Assembly: GCF_018812025.1 (NCBI RefSeq) | Contig: NC_063063.1 | Span: forward strand, 2,782,001-2,846,000 | From: Megalobrama amblycephala | Lineage: Eukaryota; Chordata; Actinopteri; Cypriniformes; Xenocyprididae | Direction of reading: 5' to 3' | DNA length: 64,000 bases | Shown here: in pieces, positions 10,971 to 22,684 of the stretch | How positions within the stretch are numbered: position 1 is the first letter of the stretch | How the letters are laid out: each line of letters opens with the position of its first letter | The notes under the pieces: generated by a model | Databases searched by the model: none | Seen by the model: only the letters and a program-made list of their open reading frames with translations | What the model was told of the DNA's origin: nothing | Position numbers and translations under genes: made by a program

Positions 10971-13900
10971 CTGCAGTGCACATGAACCAAACACACTAGA
11001 ATCCTTTGAGATTGTCAAGTAATATATATTAAATACACTTCACACTTCTGAATCATGACGCAGATTCAGTAGCTGTTCTGTACCTTCTCCCATGTTGAGA
11101 TATGATGAATGAAGGCGGCCACAGCAATGACTCCAACTCCCAGAAGCATTAAGTCCTGCGTCACCGACACAAACTTGGCTCTGTCACAAACACAAGATAT
11201 ACTTCACATTCCCCAGGCTATGGCAGGTTCCACCACAAAGCGGTGTGATGTTTACCTCAGAATGAATGATGAACTTGTTGAAGGTGAAGTGTGTAATTTA
11301 GGCACCACCAAACAGCAAATATATTAACTATATTTACATTTCATGAAATACGAGAGCAAAACACACCACCATGAGTTACTTATGCCGTTGGTTGAACCAA
11401 ATATTGGACAGCTGAGAAATATTTTGAAAGCACCAGTGTCAATGAGTTTGAGAGTAGTTTTAGAGTTGACAAAACCATACAAATCCAACCCAGTTTAGAT
11501 CACGTTCAGCTGGTTCACACTCAGGGTTTGATACAGTGTTTATGATTAACTAAGCGCGTGCTCCTGAAAGTGTGACATGAAATCACACGAAACACGAAGA
11601 GCGTCAGTTTGACTCACTTTTCGTGAGAGAGCCGGCATAATTCACCTCTCTGCTGAAGAATAAGAGATTGTTGTGAATAATACCATGAATTTAATTTAAC
11701 ACATCTACAAGGCAAGAAAAAACACAGCTGCTTGTATTTTTCACTCTGTGGCAAGTTGTTTTCTAAAGTTAGTAGCTACAATTTTGACATCAATACCATG
11801 GGGAAAAACTGCCATATTCACAGTTTTCATGTGACGTCACACCCTTAAAGGAACGCCCACCTGGAGGGCAAAACAATGCTTTCCTCCATTGCCCGCCAGT
11901 CATTTTTACCAGGTTTGTAGTAAGACCTAATGTAGTAAGACAGTGATATTAAAAGACCAAATTCAGTATACACCTTATTGATTATGAATACTTTGTACAG
12001 GCAAACAAATGAACACATAATATTAATGCAACACAAGGTTTCTCGTTGAGCATTTTTCACATCGAAAACCATAATAAAGAAAATGTGTTGCGTTCATATT
12101 CTGGGCTCATGTGCTCGTCTGTATATAGTATGCATAATCAAAAAGGCTTAAACTGAATTTGATCTTTTAATATCACTGTTTTAGTACATTAAGGCACTTT
12201 AAGGGTCGCCTGCTTGATCAGCCCTTTAATTCTAACGGTCTTTCTGCGTAGTTAATCTGTGTTTAAAATCAAGTGGCGCAACACAACTCAATTTAAAATA
12301 AAACCCAGATCAACAAATCCTTGTTTAGTGTTAAACTTTGCTTAATTTAATCCTTAGTGGTGCAACCCACCTCAGTTTTTAATGATTGAAATCACTGCAG
12401 GTGCTGCATATGGATCACAAGTGCCCAAAACTTGCATCTTGTTCACATACTTTTGTTTTTAAGATGGAAAATTGACAGGCTTGTGCTGCAGTTACTACAT
12501 GGCTGTTTTGCCCTCCAGGGCTCCACGACAGTCTCATGACTGAAAACTATAAATAGATATTTTTAATATGACCTCATAATTTGGCAGCAGGTATATTAGG
12601 CTGCTGTCACTTTAAGGCCTGATGCATGGATCCATTATACTGTTACACATGCGTTTTCTTTCTCAACTGTTTATGTTCACTTAAAACATAACTGACTGTG
12701 TTTATGTGAATACTCACCAAGATCGGCATTTTGACATTATTTTGTGTGTATTTGACTGTTTAAGCGCAATAAGCAGCAAAGAATAAATCAATTTAGTTCT
12801 GAGAGGTGGCTTTATGTGCGCGCACTTTGTCTGTGAGCACAAAATCTGCAGGAATGAGTAAAATTATGCACAATACGCGCAATCCCACGCCGAAATTCAA
12901 GCCCTGTAACACCAAAAATATTCATCCGAAGCAAATGAAACGAGGCGGGTTGTGTGTCGACTCACTGTCGGAGAGATGAGAGAGTTAGAAAGAGCAGCTG
13001 GTATCATGTATCTATTCTGTGGAAAATGAGTATTGGAAGCGTTTCAGATATTTCAGTATTGATATGTATCGAAAAATGTATATTTCTGACAACACTACAT
13101 TGCACTTAGTTTATTTTTCAGACCCCTTTTTTAAAAGTCTACAACTGAAAATGTATATTATATATGGCTTTAATGCGTCAGATAAGTGTCACTTTAGTCA
13201 AAGGTGATTGGTCCAGTTTCGGTTTGCGATTTATAACCCAGAATAAAACCTGCTTATGACCAGGTGAGCCCTATAGAGTAAGTTACCATGGTAATGAACA
13301 CTGTGAAAAAACTGCTCAAACTTATACTGAAACCGGCTTGATGAAATAGACCGTTGGAATGGCATATTTATAGTTTTCTCTACACCTTGAACTGTCTGGG
13401 AGCCAGGAGGGGAAAGTATTTGAACAAGAATACTTTACCTTTAAGAACATCCTTTAAGAATAGAGAGAGTCAATGGGGGAAAAATACAGCAGAAAATACA
13501 GGGGATAGCCTGTACCTTTGCTCTTCAGAAGGATTGGGGCATCCGGTGGCAGATATGAGCAATGAGTTGTAGATTGTCTCCCTCTGCAGGTAAATAAACT
13601 GCAGTACATGCACACACAGGTGATGCAGCTCTACCACAGGGACTGTCGGATCATTATGGCCTGTGTGATAGCACAAAACACAGTGTTTTAGACTGTTTGA
13701 GTTAAATTTATAGCTGCTACATGAGAAAAACACTGGAAAAAATCTTACCCAGCACTTCCAAAAGAGTCTCCACGTATGTTACAGGATTTGGGACATTCAA
13801 ATTAAAGTTGAGAGTTTTTAAAATGAGAATCTCAGAGTCCACGAGTTGCTCTTTGGAGGAAGAGTAACTGACTGCCTGCAGAAATCTCATCGCGATATCA

Positions 13901-15455
13901 TTGTTAACCACCTAGACGAAACAAATAGAGCAAATCACAGCATAACACATGGAATATTTGTAATTTATGAGCTAAACATACATTCGAGTACAGGTCCAGT
14001 TTGCTGGCTATCTGAATGCTTGAGAAGATGAAGAGAAAGAGCTTCTTCTTGAGTATTTGGAAGATGAGATCCTCGTAGTTCTCTGGGTCTTCAGATGAAG
14101 CACCTTGCATTGGCTGACCTTTCTGGCTGCGGATTAGATCTTCAATATATTTGGTCGTAAACCTAGAGCAAGACAAAGTGAAGGTGCTTTAAACAGATTT
14201 ACGATGAAAAATGTTAATTCGAGATTCTTTAAATTACCTCTCCAGTATTTCGATGGCCTGATATCCAACCACAGGGTTCAGTCCCAGCTCATCACAAAGA
14301 AGAAATACACACTCTATGGACAGATGGGAGTGAATAAAAAAATATCAATGTAATAGTACTATGTTTTGGACATGATGTTATTGTAATACTATAGAAACAT
14401 GGCTGTTAATATATTTACTTGTATGTAAACTCTGTAAACTCAAGCGTATTTGTTAGATTTTGGAACGATTTATATATATCAGGGGCGTTTCTTCCGAGGA
14501 GGCAAGGGAGGCAGTGCCTCCTCAAAAAAAATAGGATGACAAATTAATCCATATTACATATAAAACAACACAAATATTACTAATTATGACATTAAAAAGA
14601 GCGCAAGTCAATCAAAGTATTTCTTAAGGAACACTGCCCAACAGCGACACCCGCAGGTAAAGTTTCAGCAGGAGTCATGCCTCCCTTTGCTCTCATAGGA
14701 AACCAAAGAAAACCATCAGACCCCTGGCGTAAGGTGAGTTTTGTGGGGGGTAATTGAGAATGAATGGGGGAAAGTCACGTGAGAGGAGGCAATGTCTCCA
14801 TCGCGCTATGATTGGATGTAATTGGTTATGATTGGATATGATTGGTTTGTGCGATAAATCCCCTCTTGTTGACGTTCGCGTTCCGTGTGTCAGTTTGACT
14901 GAACAAATGATGGCGTCAATGGGAAGACTAATTGAAAAGCAAGTAAACAGATCACCCAGTTAGATATCGCCACTTTATGTCACGTCAAAATCAAACTTGA
15001 AATGGACTGAAAACATGATGACTGCGGGTTTTTAGTGCAATCAGCTTGGTGAAATTAAAAATACATCTTCGTGTCTGTGACAGACGGTGTTTACGGAGCA
15101 TGACTGATGATCCAAAATAATCAAAAAGAAAAACATCAATACACAAATAAAATATATTGTTTAAATTGTTACAGCCTTTAGTTATTATTTTGGAATGAAT
15201 GTAGAAATGCTTAAAACACTAACTTGATGAGACTGACTTGGTTTTGATAAATAGAACATTACATTGTTAATGTAAAATTACAAAATAGTATTGTATTTGG
15301 TTTCTTTTTTCTTTTTTGATGTAAAGTAAAGTTGAAACTTGTAAAGTTCATTTAACAAGGAAGACGTGTCAACATTAAGAGTAATGCACATGAATTTACA
15401 TTTGATTCATAAAAAAATAAAAAATGTGCCTCCTCATTTCAGAACACCACTGCAC

Positions 15456-15515
<60 letters not shown>

Positions 15516-15713
15516 AATTACATGCAAATTTAGTTCTGTTAAAAACAAGGGAATAAAATAATTTTAATTAATTTAATATTGAGCAATTTTAGACAGTCAT
15601 TATAAAGCAGAATAACACTGTTATTACATTTTGTAAATGTGTCGTAATTATTGCATTAAATACTTTTAATTCATATCTTAATATAACTGTGCCCAACAGT
15701 ACTTAAAAAGCTG

Positions 15714-15772
<59 letters not shown>

Positions 15773-16271
15773 CCCAATAAGCAAACTTTGAAGGAGTTTC
15801 CAAGCGACATCAAAATAAAAGTCCAACTTCCGGCAAAAAACTGACATCGTAGGCCTACACTTATCGGACGATGCCGATTATTAAAAGATATAGGCCGATA
15901 TATCGGTAGACTACTAAATCACATTAAGAACGTTGTTTATAAATATATGAATCATTAACTTACATATTACAGTGTACATCACATTACCACGGTATTGTCA
16001 TCTGATAGCCTACTATCTTTACCATGGTACCGCCACAGTGCTGTTACTGTTTAGTTAGTGTCTGAATCTAGTGAGCTAGTTTGAGGCAACACTCACCCAC
16101 TATTCTCCTCTCTTTGAGACATCCACAGAGATCTGACACATTCTCCAAGTTGGATTTGTTTCTCTTGTTGAGGTTGGACAGAATGTCAGTTAAAATGTCT
16201 AAAGACACCAATCCAAACCTCAGCTTTCTCTGTTCCCTGGTGGGCAATGAAACCATAGTACTGGTCGCCAT
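10869..16271 (-). CDS. cntd1: Cyclin N-terminal domain-containing protein 1 (CNTD1), 7 coding exons, 312 aa
   Basis: Spliced CDS, read on the minus strand: 16271-16097, 14313-14238, 14162-13982, 13911-13749, 13660-13516, 11180-11084, 10970-10869 (939 nt including TGA). All introns are GT-AG and every junction keeps phase. The protein is a divergent cyclin: residues about 60-200 form a cyclin box with VGYQAIEILERF, IQIASKLDLYSN, LDSEILILKTLNF-type and YVETLLEVLG motifs that line up with vertebrate CNTD1. Human CNTD1 is slightly longer (about 330 aa). Known for the family: CNTD1 acts in meiotic prophase nuclei with the HEI10/RNF212 pathway to mature crossover intermediates, and is a proposed CDK partner. 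The start is supported by an in-frame TAA two codons upstream and G at -3. The gene is divergent from adap1. Function is by homology only; identity is very likely. Confidence 0.95.
11084..11180 (-). CDS. cntd1: cntd1 coding exon 6 (residues 247-279)
   Basis: A 97-nt exon with a GACAG acceptor and a GTACAG donor. It encodes AKFVSVTQDLMLLGVGVIAV, then AAFIHHISTWEK, matching EKFTSVKEDFMLLAVGIIAASAF in mammalian CNTD1. It is separated from exon 5 by a 2.3-kb intron that contains a foldback repeat. Confidence 0.93.
11805..12560. mobile_element. Foldback element in cntd1 intron 5
   Basis: Left-arm sequence (GGAGGGCAAAACA near 11863; CAGTGATATTAAAAGA near 11941) reappears inverted at 12500-12530 (TGTTTTGCCCTCC) and near 12165 (TCTTTTAATATCACTG). 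No coding. Boundaries approximate. Confidence 0.6.
12561..13515. other. cntd1 intron 5, remainder
   Basis: No other exon or RNA gene recognised; the sequence looks unique or old-repeat derived. Confidence 0.35.
13516..13660 (-). CDS. cntd1: cntd1 coding exon 5 (residues 199-247)
   Basis: A 145-nt exon, phase 1 in and phase 2 out, with a CACAG acceptor and a GTACAG donor. It encodes the second, weaker cyclin-like half (VVELHHLCVHVLQFIYLQ, then RETIYNSLLISATG), collinear with mammalian MRLHATCLTLLDLVYLLHEPIYESLLRAS. Confidence 0.93.
13749..13911 (-). CDS. cntd1: cntd1 coding exon 4 (residues 145-199)
   Basis: A 163-nt exon with a TCTAG acceptor and a GTAAGA donor. It encodes FLQAVSYSSSKEQLVDSE, then ILKTLNFNLNVPNP and VTYVETLLEVL. 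This is the most conserved stretch of CNTD1 and corresponds to the cyclin-box helices 4-5 signature (E..ILK.L.F.L..P.P..Y.E.LL). Confidence 0.95.
13982..14162 (-). CDS. cntd1: cntd1 coding exon 3 (residues 84-144)
   Basis: A 181-nt exon with a CTAG acceptor and a GTATGT donor. It encodes the first part of the cyclin box, ending in SSIQIASKLDLYSN, which matches SCVQLASKLSF.N in mammals. A Ser/Glu/Pro-rich insert (QGASSEDPENYED) lies in the loop before the conserved helix. Confidence 0.93.
14238..14313 (-). CDS. cntd1: cntd1 coding exon 2 (residues 59-84)
   Basis: A 76-nt exon between an AG acceptor (…CATAG) and a GTAATT donor. It encodes CVFLLCDELGL..VVGYQAIEILE, which matches the EFVFLL…YQAVEILERF part of vertebrate CNTD1. 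It is too short to stand out as an ORF; the call rests on phase continuity on both sides. Confidence 0.92.
14480..15458. mobile_element. Probable mobile element in cntd1 intron 1, GAGGCA / TGCCTCCTC ends
   Basis: Left end has GAGGAGGCAAGGGAGGCAGT followed by GCCTCCTCA; the right end reads TGCCTCCTCATTTCAGAACA and then GCACGCC. Similar GC-rich ends around an AT-rich core, with no clear target duplication. Class uncertain. Confidence 0.4.
15459..15511. repeat. (AT)n microsatellite
   Basis: About 26 AT units in cntd1 intron 1. Confidence 0.95.
15718..15771. repeat. (AT)n microsatellite
   Basis: A second AT run, 200 bp from the first, in the same intron. Confidence 0.95.
16097..16271 (-). CDS. 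cntd1: cntd1 coding exon 1 (residues 1-58)
   Basis: It starts at ATG 16271-16269 and ends at a GTGAGT donor with one spare base (G) that completes codon 59 (Glu) in exon 2. It encodes the poorly conserved N-terminus, including a LRFGLVSLDILTDIL segment that corresponds to the FGVV..ETIEDAL region of mammalian CNTD1. An in-frame stop just upstream argues against a longer N-terminus. Confidence 0.92.
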
Positions 16272-16400
16272 TTCTTAGTAAAGATGAATTTTCCACACAC
16301 AAAACACAATAATAACCGCTAAAAAAAATCGTTTTCCTCCAGGGGGCGCCCTTTAACTCAGAAAGCCAATTACCATTCGAATGTCATTCATGTACCAAAA
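16272..16400 (-). promoter_or_regulatory. cntd1 5' flank with CTCF-like motif
   Basis: Immediately upstream of the cntd1 start. It contains CCTCCAGGGGGCGCC at 16336-16350, which fits the 15-base CTCF core (CCASYAGRKGGCRSY) with one mismatch. The location 65 bases from the start codon would suit a promoter-proximal CTCF site. Motif match only; binding is not shown. Confidence 0.4.
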
Positions 16401-17582
16401 TATTATTATTTAAACCTATAATTCAATACTTTATAACAGACACACGAATATAAATATTAGAGAGGAATTTCACTAAAAAAGAAAAACAATTAAATTCCTT
16501 AATCAATTAGCATAACGACTGTGTGATTTGTCCATTCTGAGTAGCGTTGAGAAAAGTATCATGATCCACGTGACAACGCCATCAAGTAGCCTGGACAATG
16601 TTTTCTTCTGAATATATTTATTCCAGGGCTGTGGTTATATAAAGGTCCGGATACAATATACATGAATAAAAAAATAATTATAACAACACTACATTGACTA
16701 AAGTAATTAATACGTATTTATATATCTAGACCATAGACTGTAAAAAAAGACTAGACCTGCTGCCTCTTCATGGACATGTGGTTCACAAAAAAGGGGGCAA
16801 GATGAATGAAACATTATTTAAATAAATGAAATTATTTAAATGAAGTTATAGTAAAATACAATGAATAAATAATAAAAATGATAAAAAAAAAAAGATATAT
16901 AATTTTGCCAAAATAGGCCTATGTAAACTGAACTGGCATCAAATTGTCACACAGCATTATACAGTCAAGCCTGGCTGTCGAGAAGACAAATAAACATTTC
17001 AAAATCCTTTATTTCAAACATCTAAACTTGTAGACACTATTGTAACTGGGTTTAATGAATAAGAATATGACATAAAACTTGACACATGCATTTAACAATG
17101 TTAGAAAAATATCCAAATACTTGAGGCTGCTGTAAATAAGAGGGCAATAATTTTAGTTGTAAAGAATAGTTTTAAATTGTTAGGTCGATTCAAGTCTCCA
17201 TTTCAGAATCAGAAATATCCAACCCCGGATGCCAGATCCTGTCAAAAGATATCTGTTTTTATATGGTAGACCTAAAGCCTGTCAGCAGCAAGTCTTGTCT
17301 GGTACCAAAAACTGAGAGTTTGACTGAGAGAGACAAGAGCAGAAAACAGGAAGTGAAGTGATAGAAAAAATGAGCAGAGTTGGATGATTTAATCTTAGTT
17401 GCATATGTTTCAATGTTCAGACTTCATCTGACCAGAACCAATCCAACAAGTGTTATTATACCAAAGCAAAAGCAACTGAAAATTACTTCACAACATCATC
17501 TTTTGCCATCTTTTGAAATGAAGACATTCTCTTATCTCTTCATCAAGACCTCTCACACTCATAACCTACGTGACCTTTCGGC
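16401..17582. other. Intergenic stretch without recognised gene
   Basis: AT-rich, with no coding exon recognised. It lies between the cntd1 start and the nested transposon cluster. Confidence 0.35.
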
Positions 17583-18156
17583 CAGTGTTGGGGAAAGTTA
17601 CTTTTAAAAAAGTAATCCATTATAATATTTCATTACTCCCTTAAAAAAGTAACTAATTGTGTTGCTTAGTTACTTTTTATGGAAAGTAATGCGTTACATT
17701 ACTTTTGCTTTACTTTTTCTCATCTGGGCTGGGCTGTTTATTTGTTTTTATAACAACAACAACAAAAATGCTATTTTTGGCAAATGTAAAGGCCCTTTCA
17801 CATCAAAAGTGAAATGAATAAACCTCAGACTGAAGGAAATGCAAATTCATGCCTGCACAGTAGAGGGCGCAGCTCAAACAAACAAGCCTTTCAGCTGTGA
17901 TAGCATTCTGGACAGCAGAAGAATAGGACGCAGGAGTGCTGAGCGTAAATGAGTACACCCCCTTTGAAAAGTAACATTTTAAACAATATCTCAATTAACA
18001 CAGAAACAATTTCCAAAATGTTTTATATAACATCTGTTACATAACTTATAACATGAAAGTAAGGTTAATAATATAACTTAGATTACACATTTTTCAGTTT
18101 TACTCAAATTAGGGTGATGCAAAAATGAGTACACCCCACAACAAAAACTACTACAT

Positions 18157-19135
18157 CTACTTTGTATGGCCTCCTTGATTTTTAATGACAGCACCAAGTC
18201 TTCTAGGCATGGAATGAACAAGTTGGCAACATTTTGCAGCATCTATCTTTTTCCATTCTTCAAGAATGAGCTCTTTTAGAGACTGGATGCTGGATGGAGA
18301 GTGATGCTCAACTTGTCTCTTCAGAATTCCCCATAGGTGTTCGATTGGGTTCAGATCAGGAGCCACTGAATCACTTTCACCCTGTTCTTCTTCAGAAATC
18401 CAACAGTGGCCTTAGATGTGTCATTTTCATGTTGGAAAAGTGCATGATGACTAAAGGCATGGAGTGATGGTAGCATCTTCTCTTTCAGTATAGAGCAGTA
18501 CATCTGTGAATTCATGATGCCATCAATGAAATGCAGCTCTTCGACACCAGCAGCACTCCATGCAGCCCCACATAAGGACACTGACACCACCATGTTTCAC
18601 TGTAGGCACCATGCATTTTTCTTTGTATTCCTCACCTTTGCGACACCATACAGTTTTGAAGCCATCAGTTCCCAAAACATTTATCTTGGTCTCATCACTC
18701 CAGAGTATAGAGTCCCAGTAGTCTTCATCTTTGTCAGCATGGGCCCTGGCAAACTCTAGGTGGGCTTTTTTGTGCCTGGGCTTTAGGAGAAGCTTCTTTC
18801 GTGGACGGCACCCATGCATGCCATTCCTCTGCAGTGTACGCCGTATTGTGTCACGGGAAATAGTCACCCCAGTTTGGCTTTCTACTTCTTTAGATAACTG
18901 CAATGAACGTGTATGCCGATTTTCTTCAACCCTTCTCATCAGAAGACGCTCCTGTCGAGGTGTTAACTTCCATGGACGACCTGGACCTCTCTGTGAGATG
19001 GTTGCAGTTCCATCTTTTTTTTTTACATTTTTGTATCACTTTTGCTGCAGTATTCTGACTGATAAGTAAAGCTTTGCTGATCTTCACCTTTCTGGTGTAA
19101 AGAAATTATTTTCTTTCTCTTCCATGTGGTGCCAT
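18157..19135 (-). pseudogene. Tc1 transposase, inactivated
   Basis: A decayed copy on the minus strand starting near MAPHGREKE (ATG at 19135). Visible in order: GPGRPWKLTPRQERLLMRR (GRPR-like hook), SQTGVTISRDTIRRTLQRNG (second HTH), ILWSDETKINVLG (first catalytic Asp), SVLMWGCM, then FQHENDTSKAT, where the usual FQHDNDPKHTSKAT has lost residues and the second catalytic Asp reads Glu, then APDLNPIEHLWGILKRQVEH (catalytic Glu). There are frame breaks in the N-terminal HTH and before APDLNPIE. It cannot encode active enzyme. Confidence 0.85.
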
Positions 19136-19346
19136 TGCTGACAGTAAGAAATGGGGTTTTAACACCCTTTTATAGTCAACTGTCTGCTGGACACCTGTGT
19201 AATGAATAATTAGACTCACCTGTGATTGAATTCTTGTTAAATTAGACATTTGTAGTCTAAAATTTAGCTTTGCTCCAAAGACTTTCAGTCGGGTGTACTC
19301 ATTTTTGCATCACTCTAATTTGAGTAAAACTGAAAATTTTGTTCTC

Positions 19347-20350
19347 TAAAGCCGAGTTCAGACTGCACGATTTTCAAAGTAGTCGGGTCACTGTTCTTTT
19401 CACACTGCATGACTATCTTGGCCAGCATTCAGTCGCTGCTGTGTTCAAATTGCACGATGGATCGGCGACAGAGGGTTTCAAACTGCATGACTTTACAATA
19501 GGAAGAATCGCCGACAACTCTGTCTGGCACGCAAACTACGTTTCACAACCAAACACACGCGAGACGTGACAAGGAAACAACGCGATATCACGCGTCAAGA
19601 CCGGAGTTCTCACGTGAGACTGGTCCTGCGTTTCAATCAGCTCCCTAGCTCCCTAGGTCGTGAATCAGTATATAATGAAAGTGAATGCGGCTGATACCCT
19701 GATCAGTGCCCTGACTGCTGAACTAGGGGAGCTGATTGAGACACACGGTGGGATTATTATTAAAAATAGTAGTCCGCAAGAAGCTTGAAATATGAATTGC
19801 CCGTGCGCTGATTTGCAGCGAAAACAACATAAATAAAAGAAGAATATGGAGGAGGATATGGTTGGGGAGACTGTGGATTGTGTGTTTGCAACGAGAGTTG
19901 GAACTAAATACATAACTTTTCAATGTGCTGCTGTTGCGGATGGTCAAGCAAATGTTTGTCTTTGTTTTTGTTTTGTATAATTGTAATGTTTATTGAAACG
20001 AAGCCATGCTTGCTGATATTGTGGTCTATAACTCCTCCCCGAACTCCCCGCTGCTCTGTATCTTGCTCTCTCATTGGCTGTCGGTCATCGCCGATGTAGT
20101 TTTCAGTCAGAACACTTTTCACACAGCAGGATTTTGAATCGCCGACAGGTCAGATTTTAGCATGCAAATATCTCACTGGCTCGGCGACTCGTCGGCGATT
20201 TTCAGATCGCGTCTTTGCTCATTAACTGCGTGATTGTCACTCGCGTGAACGAGCACCGATTTGCCTGTGATTTCGGGCATTTGTCGGCGATTTCTCAAAA
20301 CCTTCGGCGAGCCAAAATCGGGGCTAAAATTCAGTCTGAACTCGGCTTTA
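19347..20350. mobile_element. Nested inverted-repeat element, ends AAAGCCGAGTTCAGACTG
   Basis: AAAGCCGAGTTCAGACTGCA at the left and TCAGTCTGAACTCGGCTTT at the right are inverted. It splits the right inverted repeat of the Tc1 element: the flanking halves correspond to one continuous stretch in the intact left repeat (18040-18115). It contains sub-repeats such as TTCAAACTGCATGACTTTA and TTCGGCGA-like motifs. Non-coding. Confidence 0.75.
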
Positions 20351-20694
20351 GTTATATTATTAACATTAATTTCATGTTATAAGTTAAACAGATGTTATAT
20401 AAAACTTAGTCTTGTCAACATTTTGGAAATTGTTTTTGTGTTCATTGAGATATTGTTTAAAATGTTACTTTTCAAAGATGGTGTACTCATTTACGCTGTA
20501 AATGAGTAAATGTAGATTTCTCTCAACATGAGGACAGGAGAGCTGTCAGTCATTAAACTGGGAAACAAAGTAACTTGCGTTACTTATTTGAAAAAGTAAT
20601 TTAGATATTTTGTTGTAAATTTAAAAGTAATGCATTACTTTACTAGTTATTTGAAATAATGTAATCTGATTACGTAACTCGTGTTACTTGTATA

Positions 20695-21678
20695 ATGGAC
20701 TACTTGCACTGAGCCTCGTGACGCACATCCGGTTTGAAATATTACGGCTCAGTTGTTTCCGGTTATATATATTTTCAATGCGCCGCTATCACATAGATAA
20801 CTAAACCCCTCTTAAAACGAGAGTCCTCGGGATGATTTTAAATTCCAGACATATTCAGAGACAAGAGAAGAGATTCTGATGATTACCGTGTACAGACTTT
20901 TCCAAACTCAACGGAACTTTAAGTTTTAATCCAACATAAACTGTGATTCTTTCACCACGGGGTGTCAGCGCTCTAATAGTGATTGCGACGCTGCAGTGTG
21001 AGACGTGATAAATAAGATCAGAATGAACAGAATATTTTAGTCTCTATTCTGTGCCATTTTTTCTGACAACTATTTATGTAATTCACACATTTATGCCAAA
21101 AATCCTAATATTCAAGGTAGTTGCGCTGTGATTGCGTTATTCTTTAAGATTAATTAATAACACCGTTAAAGCAGTTATCACATTCATTAACTATTTCAAA
21201 CACTGGAATAAAAGAGCAGTTTTAACTTTTTTTTGTTTGTCTTGCCATCGTGATAATGCGTTGTCACCCATCGTTACTACACTTACCATAGTAAAACAAT
21301 GCACTTCCTGTGTTTATCAGTCAAATTCATTTAAATGTAAATTTAACAGGTATGAAATATGATGACTAAGAGAAAAACACTGCTAATGAGAAGACGAGCA
21401 CTTGACGGCGGAAGGTTAGTGGGGAAATATATTTATTTATTATTCAGAATGCGCATTTGGAAGGGAAATATATTAATAAACATTTCAGCAGGTTGAAGAT
21501 AATTAATGTTAATGCAGAGAATATGATTAATTGTTTAAAAAACATTTCGCAGCCCTAAAATGTAGTAATAATCTGCGTTTTCACAAGAAGCTCTCTGTAT
21601 ATAAGTGCGCTGAACGCTGACCGGAAACGCTCGAGCCGTAATAAGTAGAACGCGGAAGTAGCTGTGCAAGTAGTCCAT
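20695..21678. mobile_element. Inverted-repeat element, ends TGGACTACTTGCAC
   Basis: TGGACTACTTGCAC at 20695 is matched by GTGCAAGTAGTCCA ending near 21678; CCGGTTT…TACGGCTC inside the left end is mirrored by GAGCCGTAATA on the right. It lies within the outer hAT-like composite. No transposase found. Confidence 0.65.
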
Positions 21679-21939
21679 TCATTACCCCAACACTGCTTTT
21701 TCACGACCATTTTAATGCTTAGCCTACCACGGCCATTTCCTTCTGGCTTCACCATCTTTAAAATCTTCTGTATATGACTAATTTATGACTCACTGCCTCT
21801 AGTGAACTCTAAGCAAATCATGTGTCATGCCTATTTATCAAATAATTGCAACAGCTTCATGTTGAATTCCTTATACAAATGTTTTATATGTCTAATATAC
21901 TAATTTTACCTCTAAGAAACGCTTCAACTGGTGGGTATA

Positions 21940-22305
21940 TATTTGTCCTTATATTTTTTTGGGGTAGGTGTCCTTAACTACTATGTACTTACATCAAAAA
22001 ATAAGTACAATTTACTTATTCTGTTCATATTGTATTGGAAAACACTTTTGCTGCTCTTTAAGTGGGATATGAGTAATGTTAGGGACAGGTTTGGTGGTAT
22101 GGATACGCTTAAGGGTGTAAGGGAAGGGTCAACAGTGTAATTTTAGATGTAATTACAGAAATTAATTACAGTTTTAATTACATGCAGGTGTTTTTAAAAT
22201 ATAAGTACAATGTAAAAACATGTATGTACACAATAAGTGCATTATATCAAATGCAAATTAATTTAAATGTTAGTACATAGTTAAAGACATAATAAAGTGG
22301 GACCA
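21940..22305. repeat. Interspersed repeat, ends at AAAGTGGGACC
   Basis: Contains TTAACTACTATGTACTTACA and, inverted at the other end, TTAGTACATAGTTAAAGACA, then TAATAAAGTGGGACC. Looks like a non-autonomous DNA element; boundaries approximate. Confidence 0.5.
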
Positions 22306-22361
22306 TTTGTTATTGATTTGCTTACTTTTGTGTCTTTTTTATTCAATCAAACGTTGAAATT

Positions 22362-22684
22362 GCGTCCCAATTCGCGCACATGCACTATTCTATGACGTTT
22401 TCAAGTATAAATAGTGCAAGTAGTGCGTTCACACTGAAAATTCCAAAAATAAAAAGTACACTTTAAATACCCGGATGATGCACTAAATTAACGGAAAAAA
22501 TGAAGTGTGGAATGTTGGACACTTTATGCACTCAACTGTCGCAGCTTTAATTACGTAGTGGAGGGAAAGAGGCTGTCAGACTCCGATGTTAAATGACAAA
22601 ATAACCCTATAAAATTCACGCACTACATGGATGAGTACATAGTGCATAAGTGCATAGTGTATAGTGCGTCATTTGGGACGCAAC
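22362..22684. mobile_element. MITE, ends TTGCGTCCCAA
   Basis: TTGCGTCCCAATTCGCG at 22362 and TTTGGGACGCAA near 22684 are inverted repeats; TGCACTATTCTATG is mirrored by CATAGTGTATAGTGC. A fragment of the same family lies at 5755-5850. Confidence 0.7.

Larger units (their letters stand above)
17938..20500 (-). mobile_element. Tc1-family transposon with IR/DR ends, interrupted by a second element
   Basis: Outer ends carry GCGTAAATGAGTACACC (17943; inverted near 20481-20497). A second, inner copy of AATGAGTACACCCC sits at 18126 and its inverse at 19291-19305. Two binding-site-like repeats in each long inverted repeat is the IR/DR layout of Sleeping Beauty-type fish Tc1 elements. The transposase lies on the minus strand (18157-19135). 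Confidence 0.8.
17583..21695. mobile_element. Large composite of nested elements bounded by CAGTGTTGGGG / CCCCAACACTG
   Basis: The left end CAGTGTTGGGGAAAGTTAC (17583) and right end ACCCCAACACTG (21684-21695) are the same hAT-like ends seen at 6652, 41143 and 1876. Bases 17810-17900 match the first element of the window (1560-1660). Inside are a Tc1 (17938-20500) that is itself interrupted by another element (19347-20350), plus a further inverted-repeat element (20695-21678). The outer target duplication is not convincing, so one end could belong to another copy. Confidence 0.6.
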
